From: Taiwanofungus camphoratus | Lineage: Eukaryota > Basidiomycota > Agaricomycetes > Polyporales > Taiwanofungaceae | Direction of reading: 5' to 3' | NCBI GenBank assembly: GCA_003999685.1 | Contig: CP021225.1 | Span: forward strand, 1,240,001-1,304,000 | Length of the DNA: 64,000 nt | In this document: piece after piece, positions 22,493 through 33,204 of the stretch | Layout: the number at the start of each line of letters is the position of its first letter | How positions within the stretch are numbered: the first letter of the stretch is position 1 | Notes under the pieces: model-generated | The model's database searches: none | Told to the model about the DNA's origin: nothing | What the model saw: the letters and a program-made list of their open reading frames with translations, nothing else | Made by a program: the position numbers and the translations under genes

Positions 22493-24902
22493 TCACCGCC
22501 GGCTCCTGAAACTGCCAAGCACGGATCCTACCGCTCTTCCCAAAACAGATCTTGGAGGCACGGCTTCGCTCTCCTTGACGGGGGACAGTTCTGTCGGGAT
22601 ATCAAGCCCTCCACCGCCCTGGAACAGTGTTAGTGTTGTGAGAGTACCAAGCGGCGGGGAACACGAAAGAAGAGACGCACCGGTGCGAGCTGGTCCCAAG
22701 CAAAGGAAGTAGGCTGGGCAGTAGGGAACAAGTTGATCTTCCGCTTCTTTTTCTTCGGCGTCGTAAATCTGTCGGCACCCTCAGGCATCTCCATGCTAGC
22801 ACTCATACTGACACTGGCACTAGCACTGGGGTCGCGCCGTCGTCCGATATCTTGCACCGGGTGCTTGTTCTGTGCTCGGCTTGATGGCTTGGTCCTCGTA
22901 GTTCTTGGCGGAGGCTTTGCGCTGTTCGCTGCTACGCTTCCCGCCCGTGCCCTTGGTTTAGTCCTAGGTTTCCGTCGAGCTCCCTCGTCGTCCTCTTCGT
23001 CGTCCTCGTCGCCCTCGTCGCTTGCCCTTCGCTTGTTCCTTCTCTTTGGTGCCTTTCCCTCTTCTACGTCCTGGTCATCTAGGGCATCAGCCTTCCGTTT
23101 GCCTTTCCTATCAGCCGTGTTCTTCTGCTCGACGATCTCGACCTCATCATCGTCCTCGTCTGCCTTGGGTTTCTTCTTTCTCCCCCTTCCTGTCCTCCCG
23201 TCTTGTCCCTTCTCATCTTCACTCTGCTCTGGATTGTTCTGGCTTTTTACATCATTCTTAGTCCTTTTCGTAGCCTTCTTAGGCCCCTGAACTTCCTCAA
23301 TTTCGTCGTCTTCTTGCTCTCCTTCTCCATCTTGCTGAGCATCCTTATGTGACGACGAGGCAGCACGAGCTCCCTCGTGTCTCGGTTTGGGGCGACCATT
23401 TGATTTCTGCTGTGGCGGAGGCGATGGTAGTTGAACGATGACCTCTTCCACCTCGGTTTCGGAGGGATGACCTCCGCTCGGGTCTGTAGATCTGGACTAT
23501 TTAGAATGGGAATGGATTTTCGATTCAGGATTCAAACAATCACGTAGCAACAAATTGAACCCAACCTTCTTAGATCGTTTCGGTGCTGCCTGAGTGCGAG
23601 CCTGAGCCTGAGCTTCAGCCTGTTCAACTTTAGCCTTCTCAGCATCTAGCTGAACTTTCAGTATCTCAACCCGTCTCTCTGCATCCTCCAGATGTTTCCT
23701 CGCCTCGTTGGCCTCTGCATCCGCGCGCTCCGCCGTGTCATGAGCTTCAATGATCGCTTGCTATGATAAAGAGAGTCAGAATCAGCACCCTCAACGCGAG
23801 CAACGCTCATACCGCAACGTGTCACACAGGGAACTCACTTTATGCTCCTCCAGCACCGCTTTGTACTTCTCTAACTTCTTCTTGATCTTCTCCAGCGCGG
23901 CCTCACGTTCTTGCACGCCCGCCTCCGCTTCTTGTGAGCGCGTTTCGAGCTCCTTAACGCGTACCTCGAGCTCGATTCGGCTGCGGCGAAGAGCGTCCAT
24001 CTCCGCGCCTTCACGACTTTCGAGGCTCCGCCACTTCTCGAGTTGTCGTCGAAGATCAGCCACGGTACGCTCGGCTTCAGCGTGCTTCGTCTCCAACTCC
24101 GCATGGGAGGATTTGAGACCCTCAAGATGCAGAGTCGTGCGTTCGAGAGTTGTTGCGGCGCTGCTGGAGGAGGCGGCAAGCGTAGTATGCTCTTTGCGCA
24201 GGCGCGCGAGCTCGTCCTACAGTGGGACGAATACGCACATGATGTACAATAGCTGATTTGCATGTGCATACAACCGAAGTAAATGATCAGTCGGGGGCGT
24301 ACCTCAGCTTGGGACTTCTCCTTCAGCGCTTCGGCGAGGTTCTCCGCGGTGTCGCGCAGCTTTCCCGCCAAATCCTCACATCTGGCTTCCAACACGCCCG
24401 CCTTTCCTTCCAGCTGCGAACTCAGAGCCATCCTCTCTTCCTCGTTTGATCTTCGCGTCTCCTCCAGCTCCAGCTCCAGTTCAGCGACGCGCTCACCAAG
24501 TTCTACTTCCCTACTTTGAAAGGCCACCAGTCGATAATCACGCTGCAGCCGCGCCAGCCGTTCCCGTCTTGTTTCCTCCCGCTCCTTCAAGAGAGCCATA
24601 CGCTCTCGGTCGAGCTCAGCGGCAGTTCGGAGATGCGCGATACGGTGCACGACTTGCAAGGACTCGCAGCCCTCACGCCATTCAAGACGTTCTGCCTGCC
24701 AGCGTTGCTGGAGGGCCGCTACAGCTTCTTTGCCGCGGTTTTGCTCATCGGTCAGCGCCTGGCGGAGCTTGTTGATTGTGTGCTCAAGTGTGCGTGTCTG
24801 CGTGACGAGTTCTTCAATATGAGCCTGCTTTTTTGCAACCATGGCCTCGAGAGGCGCCAAAGAAGGGGTGGACCGAAGCGGGGTGGGGGCTCTTCGTGAC
24901 AT
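22493..24902 (-). CDS. Long coiled-coil protein with acidic/basic C-terminal tail
   Basis: I do not recognise the family. The ATG at 24902 gives MSRRAPTPLRSTPSLAPLEA, then a near-continuous coiled coil over roughly 400 residues (for example KKQAHIEELVTQTRTLEHTI and EVELGERVAELELELEETRR), with an intron near 24210-24300 and another near 23770-23840. After DAERRVEILKVQLDAEKAKV and an AQAQART patch, the tail switches to a disordered highly charged region: long Asp/Glu runs alternate with Lys/Arg clusters that look like nuclear localisation signals (KKKPK, RKGKRKAD, PKKKKRKINL). The last intron (about 22622-22680) leads to GGGGLDIPTELSPVKESEAV and ends GSVLGSFRSRR at 22493. A nuclear or spindle/kinetochore scaffold would fit the layout, but that is speculation. 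It is divergent from the gene at 25211, with about 300 bases shared. Confidence 0.65.
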
Positions 24903-25120
24903 TGTCGTTGTCTTCGCGTCCCAACGGCTTACAAAAGCGAGTTTGGGTGGTCTCTCGTCAATCAGTACTTGCAATAATTACAAACAGCGTCGGTATATCT
25001 TCAACGATGGATCAGGAAGACAATAATCAAGCTAGATCTGACGGACAGAGCAGTAGAACATAAATACACGGGAACGGCGGCGACCCTCGTGGTCGCGGTC
25101 AAGCAGCTCGAACGCGTGGC

Positions 25121-25128
25121 CACGTGAT
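25121..25128. promoter_or_regulatory. CACGTGAT motif in a divergent promoter
   Basis: E-box-type CACGTG core, 83 bases before the plus-strand start at 25211 and 218 bases before the minus-strand start at 24902. In yeasts this core binds Cbf1/bHLH factors. The same 8-mer recurs at 32891 and 40638, each upstream of a gene. Confidence 0.3.
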
Positions 25129-25210
25129 CACAACTCTGGATTAACCTTTTATGGTAACAGTATTATCTGTCTCGTCTGTCTTGCCATAGTCTTGCCATTG
25201 GGAATTGAAA

Positions 25211-26074
25211 ATGTCACCCAGTACAAAACCAGCTCGTGATATAAAGGTCCATGTACCCAGACATAATTCGCAACGGATTGGTCCAGCAGGGACAGCCACA
25301 ATCGAGGCATTGGCCCGTGAACAGCGCGTACGAGTTGATGTGCGCCAGACGGCATATGATCCATCGAGTGCGCTTGCCCAAGCCATCGTTCGTGTCCTGT
25401 TTCCTTATCTAACATGCATTGTGATATTGACCATGTACTAGGAGAGCGCATCTGACTGGAACTCCCTCCTGATGACCGCTCGCGCCGAACGAGGACCCCA
25501 GTGGGACGTTGGTACCCAATTGTGTGTTTGATCCTCGTATTTTGTCATTCCAATTAGTCAATCTTACATTTACAGGTTCCTCGTTGACGAGTACTCTGAG
25601 CTCTACTACGACCCCAGTTCCCTCCTGGAGTACCAGAAGGATTCCCGCCCCTCAGCCGACGGCGAAGAAGCCTCCGCATCCGCCAACAACCCAATACACT
25701 CTGCACCTGATTTTCCCAGCACACCACAAGCACAACACCGTCATCCCCCGCATGCCATGCACACACCACAGCACCACTCTACGCAATACTTTGCCGCCAC
25801 CCCAAACATGCCCATGGGTTCTCCACGCCATCCATTCCCTGGCCAGGGGATGGGCTATGGCGGCATGAACCATCCAGTCTCTCCTGCGCAGTTCTATGGC
25901 GGCGGGGACGGGATGCCTGCGTCCCCGATGCGGATGGGCATGGGCGGCATGGGAATGGGAATGGGAATAGGCTTGCACAGCCCAGACGCCATGGTGATGG
26001 GCTCGCCGGATGTGCGGCGACGCGTGACGAGGGGGATGAGCGCAGAAGATGGGTTCGGTGGGATGCATGGGTAG
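25211..26074 (+). CDS. Uncharacterised protein with Met/Gly/Pro-rich tail
   Basis: No family recognised. Three exons. The ATG at 25211 reads MSPSTKPARDIKVHVPRHNS, then GPAGTATIEALAREQRVRVD and YDPSSALAQAI. Exon 2 (from about 25442) gives ESASDWNSLLMTARAERGPQ. Exon 3 (from about 25577) gives FLVDEYSELYYDPSSLLEYQ, then a disordered His/Pro/Ser segment and a striking low-complexity end (MGYGG, RMGMGGMGMGMGIG) before VMGSPDVRRRVTRGMSAEDG and a stop at 26074. The exon 2 donor is uncertain (gtggga or gttggt); only the former keeps the exon 3 frame. The structured N-terminal half with a Met/Gly/Pro tail hints at a nuclear or RNA-associated regulator, without proof. It shares a short divergent promoter with the coiled-coil gene. 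Confidence 0.6.
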
Positions 26075-27719
26075 TTAGGCATTGGCAGTAAGCATTCGAT
26101 AGCAGCTGAATTCTCTCTGATCGAAGTGGTTCGTCGTTAGTATATTCTCAATTGTTGTTTCATTATCTTGTATCGATATCTTAGACTTATGTCTCCTGGC
26201 TCTAAGACCTACAGAAAACTTGATTCGTACACACACCAGCAAATTCGGTTGTCTTGTTGCTGTGAACCTGAGCATACATAAGTATTTCATTTCTTACCGA
26301 CTCAATCTTTGCTATGGACTTGATTACTGAAGTATCAGGAGATGAGGTACAAAAAACAGCTCGCTCTATTTCATCCCCGTGTTGTACACCAGCCATTACA
26401 AAGGACCGTTTTCCGCCGCCCAGAGGCTGAATTTTAGTATATGATGCACATCACGCCGTAATAATGTTGAGCCTCTCATCAGGCAAGAAAGTAGGTGTGC
26501 AAGTCCTGTTCTTCATTGGAGTAGCATCTTTAACTCACCGCATGGAATTAATGCCTCGATGCAGCTAGAGGACAGATCAGTGAGTGTACACCTTTCCAGT
26601 TGCACGCTAAGTGCTAGAGCACAGATTGTTAAGGTATATATAAACCTAGAACTAGCGCTCCGTGGTACACAGATCCCCAGCAATATCTCAGGATGAAGTC
26701 AGTCTATTGGCGATGGATATTAGGTCACAAAGGAATAGGGTCGAGACTGCAAAAAGTAGCAGAAGGAAGATCGCCAAGTCGGACAGCTTCCACAAACGTT
26801 GATGGCAAGCTACTATCGTCTATGTCATCTAAGCAATCCCCCATATTGACAACCGATTGCGCGTCGTGGAATTCCATGCAAGATCTTGCTTCCTAGTCTA
26901 TTTCGAACAGAGTAGGCCATCATTCTGTGCCTCCAGGATTCGCGGGGAGTGTCATTGATCCTACTCTCGGTATTAGGGAGTGTATCAACATATCCAGTCG
27001 ACAATCGACTTCCGAAATAGCACGCTGACTTCAGAGAAAAATATGCAGTCTGAACACGATGGTTACATCAACAGGTCCAATGTGAGTGTTACAGGGGTAA
27101 GCTTGAGACGCCCGAGAATCCAGGAAACCGCGCAATAAACCAACATCCCAATTGATCAGGTCGACTTGAATGTCATTGCAAGCGCGCTTTGGCGTCTGCG
27201 TGTTGCCTGTTGCACCATGACTCGGATGGCTTGAACCTACTGCCTACTTGACCTTCTGAATGTGGACTGTAATGTTTAGCTGTACCACCGATTCATAATT
27301 CAATGTTATCCTAGGACACTCACTGCTGCAGCGCTTCTTTGTTGCGCAGATGGACAAGGTAACGTAAGATCGTTACAATGGGAAATATCTGCGAGGTACC
27401 CGTTGTGGCTATGTTAAGAATCATTTACAAGAGCCGTTGCTGCCCATCCGCGGCGGACAACTCGGCAAGTTCGAGAGCTCCGTTCTTGAAATACGTCCTA
27501 ATGTAACTTGCTTAGAGTTCCAATTTGCTGGAGACCTACACGTCTTCAAGGTCGGCGTTTGAAGGCCATGGCCGGTCAGAGAGAGCTATGGTCCCGGGGG
27601 TCGGATTCCTCCATTCTGTGCTGCAAATACGTTCGCGCCTGTTAGCTCTCCAAGTCATCTAATGTTCCAGATCAGGCCGTCCCACTCAGTTCTGGAAATG
27701 ATAGCGGCGGCAACGACAG
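26075..27719. other. Gene-poor stretch
   Basis: About 1.6 kb without a supported gene. A good TATATAAA on the plus strand near 26635 stands about 55 bases before an ATG at 26693 that opens a 67-codon frame with no recognisable motif. It could be a first exon or chance. The stretch before 27720 may hold the decayed upstream part of the pseudogene that follows. No terminal repeats seen. Confidence 0.3.
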
Positions 27720-28226
27720 CATTCATCGAAATGGCACGGGCGATGTCAAAAGATCCCTTGACGGAGAGTTGTCCGTGACACGAATGAGGTCCATCGACAC
27801 CTGTGGATGGTGGGCCGGAAGGGAAATCTGCACCCTCTTCACTGGCAGAGAATGGCTAGCCGCCAGATCTGCGTCACCGAGGATCCTTCCCTGCATCTCT
27901 TCTGGTACGACTACACGATATTCATCAAGCCCATTCCCGGCTGTCTCCTCGACCACCACTTCTTCGCCTCGTATATCTGCCCCGATGCGCAGCTCTACAA
28001 GTGCACCTGCGGGTTCCTGCGGACGTACGCCCGCATGATCAAGCACGAGAGTGATTTCAGGATTGCGAAGGATGTTGGACTTGTACCAGCTACACTGACA
28101 TGGGAGAAACAGGTCCCTCTCGCGTGGGAACTCAAGGACATCCATGACAGCAACGTCAACCAACGCTATGGGTATGATAATTGCTTCAACACAATTGCAC
28201 CTATAGTCTCATCGCCGATTCCATAA
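27720..28226 (+). pseudogene. Broken member of an uncharacterised fungal family (DUF6601-like)
   Basis: The plus frame from 27807 reads GNLHPLHWQRMASRQICVTE, DPSLHLFWYDYTIFIKPIPG, and CGFLRTYARMIKHESDFRIA followed by KDVGLVPATLTWEKQ. This order (LHxQR, VTE, LHLxW, KPxP, GFLxxYxxxxxHESDFxIA) is that of a widespread fungal family of unknown function, which I believe is DUF6601. The expected preceding part (RSLDGELSVTRMRSIDTCGW) lies in a different frame and overlaps it at about 27800-27830; an intron there would be only about 33 bases, too short. The conserved C-terminal end after YG is also missing or hidden behind an unclear intron. I read this as a frameshifted, truncated copy. A sequencing error or an unusual intron is the alternative. 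Confidence 0.5.
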
Positions 28227-28621
28227 GACATCATGGCTTGACGTATAAAAAGGGGACAGTATTTCATTCGGATCGTAAAGACGTTTCTGGTATATGCCTA
28301 CCGACAATCTCCAGCAATCCGAACAAGCCAAGCTCAACTCAACAAGATCGCTAAGCAAAGAGTCGAATAAAAACCGCGCGGGCTGGCCCCATCAGGCAGC
28401 GAAAGGCTAAAAAGTATTAGGAGATGTGAATATGGAGACACTACTGTCCACAAGTATTCGAAGAAAAATAGCGTACGAGCCGCGTGTGGTATCACGACGT
28501 CAGTCACTGTGCAATGTAGCGGAGCGGAACGGAACGGAATAGGGAAAAGCGTCTGTCGAGTCCTATGGAGCTGGGGAAACATCGAGACCAGCTTCTGCCC
28601 TTTTTCGGCCGTGCGCACCGC
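28227..28621. other. Intergenic stretch with an orphan TATA box
   Basis: About 400 bases after the broken gene and before the stop of the GPI-anchored protein gene. A strong plus-strand TATA box (gtataaaaagg, about 28240-28250) has no obvious plus-strand gene behind it. Nothing else seen. Confidence 0.35.
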
Positions 28622-29685
28622 TCAAGCAAGAACTGCAGCGACGACGGCGCCAACGACACCTGCGAGACCCATCGACGCGAGGTTAGCAACCGCGCCACTC
28701 GAGTTGCCACTGGTACTGCCGGACGGTGACGGCGCAGAGCTGGAGCCACTGCAAACGGACCGTTAGAATTTAGACATAGAGTCGGTCACACTGAGCTGCA
28801 AACTCACGAAGCTGAGGAGGACGCATGGGAGCTGGAACCTGAGACAGTGGAAGAAACATGGGAGGCAGAGCTGCTGCTAGCAGCAGACGACGAGGCAGGA
28901 GCACTCGAGGTGGGAGCACTCGAGCTAGATGCGCCCGCCGAGCTGCTGGATCCGGAGGCGGTGCTGGAGGAACCACCAGCGCTAGCGCTCAGGCAGCTGT
29001 TGGAAGCTGACATACGAAGAGTATTAGCCGGAGTTGTTGAATTAAACAATGAAGATACATACGCCCAGGGTTGATGGTGAAGGCCGCTGACTGGGCAGTC
29101 AAGCCATTGGAGTCATGAAGAGTCAGGCCAACAGAAGTGCCTAAAGGAACTATATCAGACCAGAAAATAAGGGAAAGGTATCATTTACATACCCTGGGTG
29201 ACATTGGTGGGCCAAGTAAATGAAGTGCCAGTAAGCCCAGCGTACTCCTGGAGAGGGGTAGCACTGGGTGAGGAGCCGGGTTCAATGCTACATATGAATC
29301 CGGTATTAGTAGTACACTTTCATCATAAATACAGGCGACCGACCTCTATCGATAAGAAACAATGCGAAAGAAAGGAAATCAGGTGAGTAAACCGTGGAGC
29401 CGTCTTGATGCCATCATACACACCAAGAAGTAAGGAGCTGTAGATTTCGTAAGCGAATGAATTCGGGCAAAATAGCACGAGACAACGTACGCGATCCTCC
29501 CGTCCACGAGAGCAATGTGGGTTCACACTGCACCGCGTTGGGGCTTTGAGGTATTCACAATTTAAACGCTGAACAAGCAAATTTGTCACAGACACGTACG
29601 GGGTGTTGATAGTAAAGTTGCTCTGGGCAGCGACACCTGCCACAAGGAGCGCGACATTGAGGAGCGCGACAGAAACAGCCTTCAT
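28622..29685 (-). CDS. Secreted serine-rich GPI-anchored cell-wall protein
   Basis: The ATG at 29685 opens a clean signal peptide (MKAVSVALLNVALLVAGVAA) followed by QSNFTINTP. Spliced exons then give PNAVQCEPTLLSWTGGS, PPYFLV, GSSPSATPLQEYAGLTGTSF, TWPTNVTQGTSVGLTLHDSN and GLTAQSAAFTINPG. This is the Ig-like fold seen in fungal Ser-Thr-rich GPI-anchored proteins of the Kre9/Knh1-like group. The last two exons are a long Ser/Ala-rich linker for O-glycosylation, then GNSSGAVANLASMGLAGVVG and a hydrophobic end AVVAAVLA, the expected GPI signal. Stop at 28622. About six short introns. Role: wall-associated surface protein; no enzymatic motif. One middle exon (CMMASRRLHG) is less typical, so its borders are uncertain. 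Confidence 0.72.
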
Positions 29686-31182
29686 TGTTTGAGGTTGCGG
29701 AAAAAATACAACAGTCGTCGAAGAGCGAGCTTGTGGGAAGGGGAAGAGCGGGGGCCAAAGTTGACGCGTGTAACGGAGTGCTGTTTTATGGTCGGGAATA
29801 ACCGCACGCGGCGTTTATTTGTTTGTACTACGGCCGAGGCACGGTGATGGCATGCATTTCCCGAGTTTCTCGCTCCTTCTCGACGCCATTTCTCTTGTCC
29901 TCGTCATCCGTCGTCAGCGAGCATTTGATGTGATCGTTTTTCCTGTGTTTTCCCCGCCAGATTTATCGCGTTCTCTCCACTCTTTCCAGCCTTTTCCACA
30001 GCAAATGCAGCCCTATGTAGCCCCTCTATCTCGTCTGAACATGAGGTAATATATGACGTTTGTTTTCGAGATAAATCCATCTCCGCTGCTGGCGCCTTTT
30101 CTGAATGGTTTCTCCGTCAACAATTTGCGGTCAGCGTGACCTCGGCGTAAAATTACTCGCATCTCAATTTGATGCCAACGCTCAACCTGGCTCCCTGCTC
30201 CCCCATCCTGGGTTATGGAATGACACACAGCTCCTACTTTTCTCTTCGAAATGACCCCAGGCCAGTCGGACGGCCACCTGCCTTTTCGTTTGCAACCTGG
30301 GGGCCGTCCTACACCAGCTTCACATGTGTTATTCATATCCAACAACACATGTAGAGCAACGCGTTATCTCCTGTCCGATGTTTCTCAGGCTCGTGTCCGT
30401 GGGGCTGAAAGCACCCTATCCTGAAGCCTGACAGCTTGAATTTCTTGCTCCTGGACTTGCCTCCTATCGTGTTCCAAAACTATGGAGTACGCTCTCCTGA
30501 AAGAACAGCGTGTGCTCGCGTGCCTAAGGCCATTTGTCGCGCTCGATGTGTCATCACACGGCCCGTAGTTCTTCATGCGCAACAGGGCAGTGAGTACACA
30601 CATGCGCCAGCGATGATTGGCTGGAGATGTTTTGAAAACGATTGTGAGGAGGGGGAACAGTCTTTTTTTTTCTTCGTCTATATAAGTTTATTCAGTGCGT
30701 CCGGACAATCACACCGGATCCATCTCTGTTGCATGTCTTGCGACGAAGAAATGGTAGGTTAGGTAGGGAGTCTTTCCCATAGCGAAGTTGTCAGCCGTTG
30801 CAAGTCATCTTATTCTCATAGGATTGGGCGACTGCGTCCCGCGAATCTTTGTCTGCCGCATCTGTATGACCGCTATGGCGCTATGCAGGCGCGCGTTAGT
30901 GGATCGTCGTACGTGTATCTCAGATCTACATACTCACTGCGCAAAGTCCATGTTTGGCATGCTGGACATAACGGACCATGATCCTAGCGATTCAGATCTC
31001 ACACAGCAGCAACGACCTACTCGGCTTCAGAGGCAATTCGGAAGTAACACCTACCTGATTCGTATGCGAGGCCTGAATGCTTCCCAACACCGAGGGGATA
31101 CCGCTACAACTAGATGAATGGCTTGTTTATCCAAAAATACATCTGCAGCACTTCTCTCTGCTTCGCGACGTGTCCCCGTTCA
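29686..31182. other. Long intergenic stretch
   Basis: About 1.5 kb between the start of the GPI-protein gene and the stop of the Sqt1/AAMP-like gene. Pyrimidine-rich patches near 29860-30000 resemble basidiomycete promoter sequence. Only short unconvincing frames occur, one after a TATA-like tatataag near 30680. No gene supported. Confidence 0.4.
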
Positions 31183-32727
31183 TCACTCAGTCGGGAATAC
31201 CAAGCACACACCGTCATCGCCTGCACTAACCACGACACCCCCGCCCAGCCCGAGCGCAGCCTGCAGGATTGGCTCATGGTGCCCCTTATGCTCGCGCAGC
31301 AGTGCACCTGTGCGCGCATCCCAAGTGCGTAAAGTTTTGTCTGCAGAGGCGGATACAACCAGGTGCGATTTGGGCGCGGGGAGACGCAGGAGGGATGTCA
31401 CGGCGTCCTGGAAGGATATCACATATAATATTGAGAAATCTGCGCAAAATGACGAGCGAAGAGAAGTTGGATAATAGGTGTTGGAAGGAAAATACGAAAG
31501 AATGCGACAGAAATCCATGGATTGGAAGGAGGATAGACCAATGCAAAGAGGGTGACATACCTCGTGCTGAAGCGTCGCCCGCAATCGCATCGTGCTGAGG
31601 TCCCATATACAAGCCTTCCCATCCGTTGCGCCTGTCACGACCACACCTCCCGTACTCGCCGCAGTAGCTCCCGGCACAACGCTTGCGAGCTCAACGAATG
31701 TCACAGCCTCCACGCTCTCGCCCTCCTGGTGCCCACCAAGCGCACCGACAACATCACCCTTGCTCAGGCTCACCACACGCACACCGCCCGATGCCCCACC
31801 CACTACCGCCAGCGTCGAAGCGGGATTCACGGCAAGCGCAGTGATGCCGTCGAGTGCAAACCGCGCGTCAGAGGGGGTCAGCTTGAACAGCGGCGCGGGA
31901 TTGCGCGGGTCCCAGAAAATGAGCGTGCCCTCGGCGTCTGCAGTGATGATGCGCTTGCCGTCGGGAGTGAACTCGCCGCACTGCACGGGCGCGGTATGGC
32001 CGGCAAATACTTGCATGGTGTTCCCAGAGGGTACTGCGCACGCAGCGGAATGGGGTCACGAGAGTCCAGTGTATGCATAGAGCTCGGGGACTTACACTGC
32101 CATAGCCAAACTGTTGAATCGTTCGAGCCTGCGAGGAGCACATTCCCTTTCGGATGCCATCGTAGCCACTATGCAGGGACGTAGATATATTTGATCACAA
32201 TTAAATACGTAAGGAATGTGAACCGAGTCACCTACCATAACCTCGTCCGGGCCCTGCAGCTCCGTCAGGAACTCCCACAGCCTCCAGTCCTCCTTCCCCA
32301 CCCGCCGCCATATGCGCACCTTGCCGTCCATCCCTCCCGTTGAGATCAGCTCTCCGTCCGCGCTGAATCCCGTGCAAGTAACACTGTCTGTGTGCCCCGT
32401 GAGCTTGACCAGCTCGTCCCCCGTTGTGTAGTCCCAGATATAGCCCAGATCGTCCTCGCCGCCCGACGCTGCTAGAGGTGCGATCGGGTGTGTCGAGACG
32501 GCGAAGACCGAGCCGTTATGTGTGGGGAAATGCTGCATCGAGTTGTCTTCATACACCACAGACTCGTCGGGATGCGGTTCGCCATCATCGTCCATTGCGA
32601 TCTCGCCATCAGCATCGTCGTCGTCCATTAGCTGGTCGCCATCGTCCCCGACCTCGATGTAGACATCGTTCGGGTCGATGAAGTCCTCGTCCTCCAAGTG
32701 CGTTTGCTCAACGGGCTCGGCAGCCAT
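31183..32727 (-). CDS. SQT1: WD40 protein, Sqt1/AAMP family
   Basis: WD40 propeller like yeast Sqt1 (human AAMP), a dedicated chaperone that protects newly made ribosomal protein uL16 (Rpl10) before it joins the 60S subunit. The ATG at 32727 opens an acidic head (MAAEPVEQTHLEDEDFIDPN, then a long Asp-rich run), typical of this family. WD blades follow: HNGSVFAVSTHPIAPLAASG, GEDDLGYIWDYTTGDELVKL, TGHTDSVTCTGFSADGELIS and TGGMDGKVRIWRR. An intron near 32170-32230 leads to the WHPKGNVLLAGSNDSTVWLWQ-type blade, and a second near 32045-32090 leads to MQVFAGHTAPVQCGEFTPDG. A third, near 31425-31560, precedes the last two blades (HLVVSASADKTLRTWDARTG; VVSAGDDGVCLVFPTE). It is head-to-head with the TDP2-like gene, about 480 bases apart. 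Confidence 0.82.
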
Positions 32728-32890
32728 GATTTTCGAAGGGTTTTGATAGTGTGTATTGACGGCTCAAAAACCTGTAAGATGTAGGTAAGGAGACGCCTGG
32801 GCTGATTAAGTAACTGCTTAGAGAGCTTCGCAAATTTATTGAGCAAGCACCAAAGTAAGGCGGGCGTCTAAACAGTATCTGCGTACAAGG

Positions 32891-32898
32891 CACGTGAT
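32891..32898. promoter_or_regulatory. CACGTGAT motif in the Sqt1/TDP2-like divergent promoter
   Basis: E-box-type site 164 bases before the ATG of the Sqt1-like gene and about 310 bases before the phosphodiesterase-like gene. It is the same 8-mer found at 25121 and 40638. Confidence 0.3.
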
Positions 32899-33204
32899 TA
32901 CCCTACCAGCCTACTCCAGCCTGAGGTTCCGGCTCCCTCAGTCTGAATCTCAAATACTGGGATTTATCCAGCGGGCCTGGACACGAGGCAATCGGATATA
33001 TCTCCTGCTCGGTAAGTGCGCGCCCGTGTCCTTTCTCAGAAAATTAATGCCATGCCATTTCAGTCAGCCCTAAATGGAGGACCCACACAGGATCACAGCC
33101 CGACGCTGAACTACAAGTGTGATAAAAACCAAGCACATTGTTTGAAATGATTTCTCTGTCCAGCCAAATCCCCAAGTTCCATCTCACCTGGTGCTTTCTT
33201 GCCA

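Noticed and set aside
22733-23290. A 185-codon Ser/Phe-rich plus frame
   Set aside because: It is the antisense of the acidic/lysine-rich tail of the coiled-coil gene and has no independent signals.
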